From positions 62,001 through 126,000 of the forward strand of contig JAIYAX010000001.1 in the NCBI GenBank assembly GCA_027488815.1: 64,000 nt of DNA. The letters are read 5' to 3'. Every line of letters starts with the position of its first letter. The stretch's first letter is position 1. Of the stretch, positions 62,840 through 64,000 are shown in pieces. Origin of the DNA: Cytophagaceae bacterium. GTDB taxonomy: Bacteria; Bacteroidota; Bacteroidia; Cytophagales; JAIYAX01. A program made the position numbers and the translations under genes. Below the pieces are notes generated by a model. The model ran no database searches, was not told the DNA's origin, and saw only the letters and a program-made list of their open reading frames with translations.

Positions 62840-63949
62840 ATGATCTGGGAAAAAATCAAACAGTACCGACAAAAACAAAAAGAGAAAAAAGCCAAGGCCC
62901 CTAAAAAAACAGTTTGGCAGGAATGGAGAGACACCATCGTATTTGCTGTTGTGGTGGCGACCCTGATTCGTTGGGCAGCTTTTGAGGCCTTTACCATCCC
63001 TACGCCCTCCATGGAAAAATCACTGCTGGTGGGAGATTTTTTGTTTGTAAGCAAACTACACTATGGACCACGCACTCCAAAGACACCTTTGCAATTGCCG
63101 CTCACGCATCAGAAAATATGGGGCACAGAGCTTCCCTCCTATTCAGATATCATTCAACTGCCTCAGTGGAGGTTGCCCGGCTTTACGAAGGTGAAAAACA
63201 ATGACGTGGTGGTGTTTAACTACCCTATCGAAAAAGAGTACCCTTCAGATCTGAGAACCAATTACATCAAGCGATGTGTGGGGATACCGGGTGACAAGCT
63301 GGAAGTGAAAGATATGCAGGTGTTTGTGAACGGGAAAGAGCTTAGCTCTCCGGGATTGATGCAAAACAGGTATTACCTGATCACTTCCCAAACTTTGAAT
63401 GACAAGTTTTTTGAAAAATACGATATCACCGAAGCGGGTCCCATGCCTGGTGGCTACTGGATGATGGCCACACCGGAAATAGCGAAAAAACTGGCTACCA
63501 TGCCTTTTGTTCAGGAACTTGTGGTGGAAAAAAGGCAAAGGGGAGAAAGCGGCCCACACAATTACCCCAATAACCCACTTTTTACCTGGAATGAAGACTG
63601 GTTTGGCCCCATCTACATCCCTCGTGCCGGTGATGAAATCGTACTAAACGACAGCAATCTGGCCATTTACAAGACCGCCATTCTCGATTATGAAGACAAT
63701 GAAGGTATCGAAGAAAAAGATGGGAAGTTGTATCAGAATGGTGCCCTTCTGAGCCGATACACCTTCAAGCAAAACTATTACTTCATGATGGGTGACAATC
63801 GCCACAATTCTTTTGACTCACGTTTCTGGGGTTTTGTACCTGAGGATCATATCGTGGGTAAAGCCTTTGTGATCTGGATGTCACTCGATCCCAACAAAGG
63901 GTTGTTAAGTAAAATTAGGTTTGGCAGGTTGCTGGATTTGATTGAGTAG
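62840..63949 (+). CDS. lepB: Signal peptidase I
   Basis: 369 residues. N-terminal basic segment and membrane anchor (TIVFAVVVATLIRWAAFEAF), catalytic Ser in TIPTPSMEKSLLVGDFL and Lys in NYIKRCVGIPGDKL, with the Gly-Asp-Asn-Arg motif MMGDNRHNSFDSRFWG near the end. The insertion between the Lys and C-terminal motif is longer than in E. coli, as is usual for Bacteroidota. It cleaves signal peptides, including those of the many exported proteins in this window. It begins 34 bp after dapB; the final 51 bp to the window end show nothing further. Confidence 0.97.
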   Translation: MIWEKIKQYRQKQKEKKAKAPKKTVWQEWRDTIVFAVVVATLIRWAAFEAFTIPTPSMEKSLLVGDFLFVSKLHYGPRTPKTPLQLPLTHQKIWGTELPSYSDIIQLPQWRLPGFTKVKNNDVVVFNYPIEKEYPSDLRTNYIKRCVGIPGDKLEVKDMQVFVNGKELSSPGLMQNRYYLITSQTLNDKFFEKYDITEAGPMPGGYWMMATPEIAKKLATMPFVQELVVEKRQRGESGPHNYPNNPLFTWNEDWFGPIYIPRAGDEIVLNDSNLAIYKTAILDYEDNEGIEEKDGKLYQNGALLSRYTFKQNYYFMMGDNRHNSFDSRFWGFVPEDHIVGKAFVIWMSLDPNKGLLSKIRFGRLLDLIE

Positions 63950-64000
63950 GGTTCAAGTCTTTAATTTTCACAACTAAGGAAATTAACTCACACAACTATA

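Overview
The window is chromosomal DNA from a member of the Bacteroidota, probably of the Cytophagia/Saprospiria/Chitinophagia type. Evidence: C-terminal type IX secretion (T9SS) sorting domains of type A and type B, an ECF sigma/FecR/STN-TonB receptor relay, TAnnTTTG promoter boxes instead of E. coli-type boxes, lack of Shine-Dalgarno sequences, and the parA-parB-DUF5683-dapB-lepB order. No tRNA, rRNA or CRISPR array was seen.

Layout. 1-4.1 kb: 5' end of a TPR lipoprotein/envelope-type gene (leftward), then a PadR-PIG-L deacetylase-GldL/GldM-like membrane protein operon and a CPBP-family membrane protein. 4.1-7.7 kb: housekeeping pyrG and yidC. 7.7-8.6 kb: an IS200-like (RAYT-type) HUH transposase gene between arrays of related palindromes. 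8.8-9.9 kb: a small envelope protein and a DUF1801 protein.

10.1-41.8 kb: a large pectin/hexuronate utilisation island. A rightward operon encodes an ECF sigma factor, a beta-helix lipoprotein, FecR anti-sigma, an STN-type TonB receptor (no SusD), then both arms of the Ashwell pathway: UxaC, SDR mannonate oxidoreductase, UxuA, UxaA, KdgK, Eda, plus two exported enolase-superfamily enzymes, a hexuronate MFS transporter and a GH28 polygalacturonase. UxaB and an unclassified exported toroid-type enzyme lie on the opposite strand, beside a GntP permease and glycerate kinase. A leftward GH2-GH28-T9SS protein operon closes the island. Galacturonan would be cut by the GH28s outside or in the periplasm, uronates imported and converted through 2-keto-3-deoxygluconate (KDG) and its phosphate to pyruvate and glyceraldehyde-3-phosphate. 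A RloA/RloB-type defence pair has landed within the main operon, and its RloB gene carries three in-frame stops. Two near-identical DUF1801 genes in the same orientation bracket the whole island.

42-49 kb: an AT-rich accessory stretch with a MazF toxin-antitoxin pair, an FRG-domain protein, a HEPN-motif/zinc-ribbon protein, small hypothetical proteins and a cluster of 10-3-10 nt palindromes in a 180-bp tandem repeat. 49-59 kb: TerB-like and DUF1905 proteins, a coupled pair of a 1586-residue T9SS repeat protein and a YCF48-like protein, a PQQ-type sugar dehydrogenase with a T9SS tail, and a peptide-type ABC binding lipoprotein. 59-64 kb: conserved housekeeping block with an MBL-fold hydrolase, ParA, ParB, DUF5683 protein, DapB and signal peptidase I.
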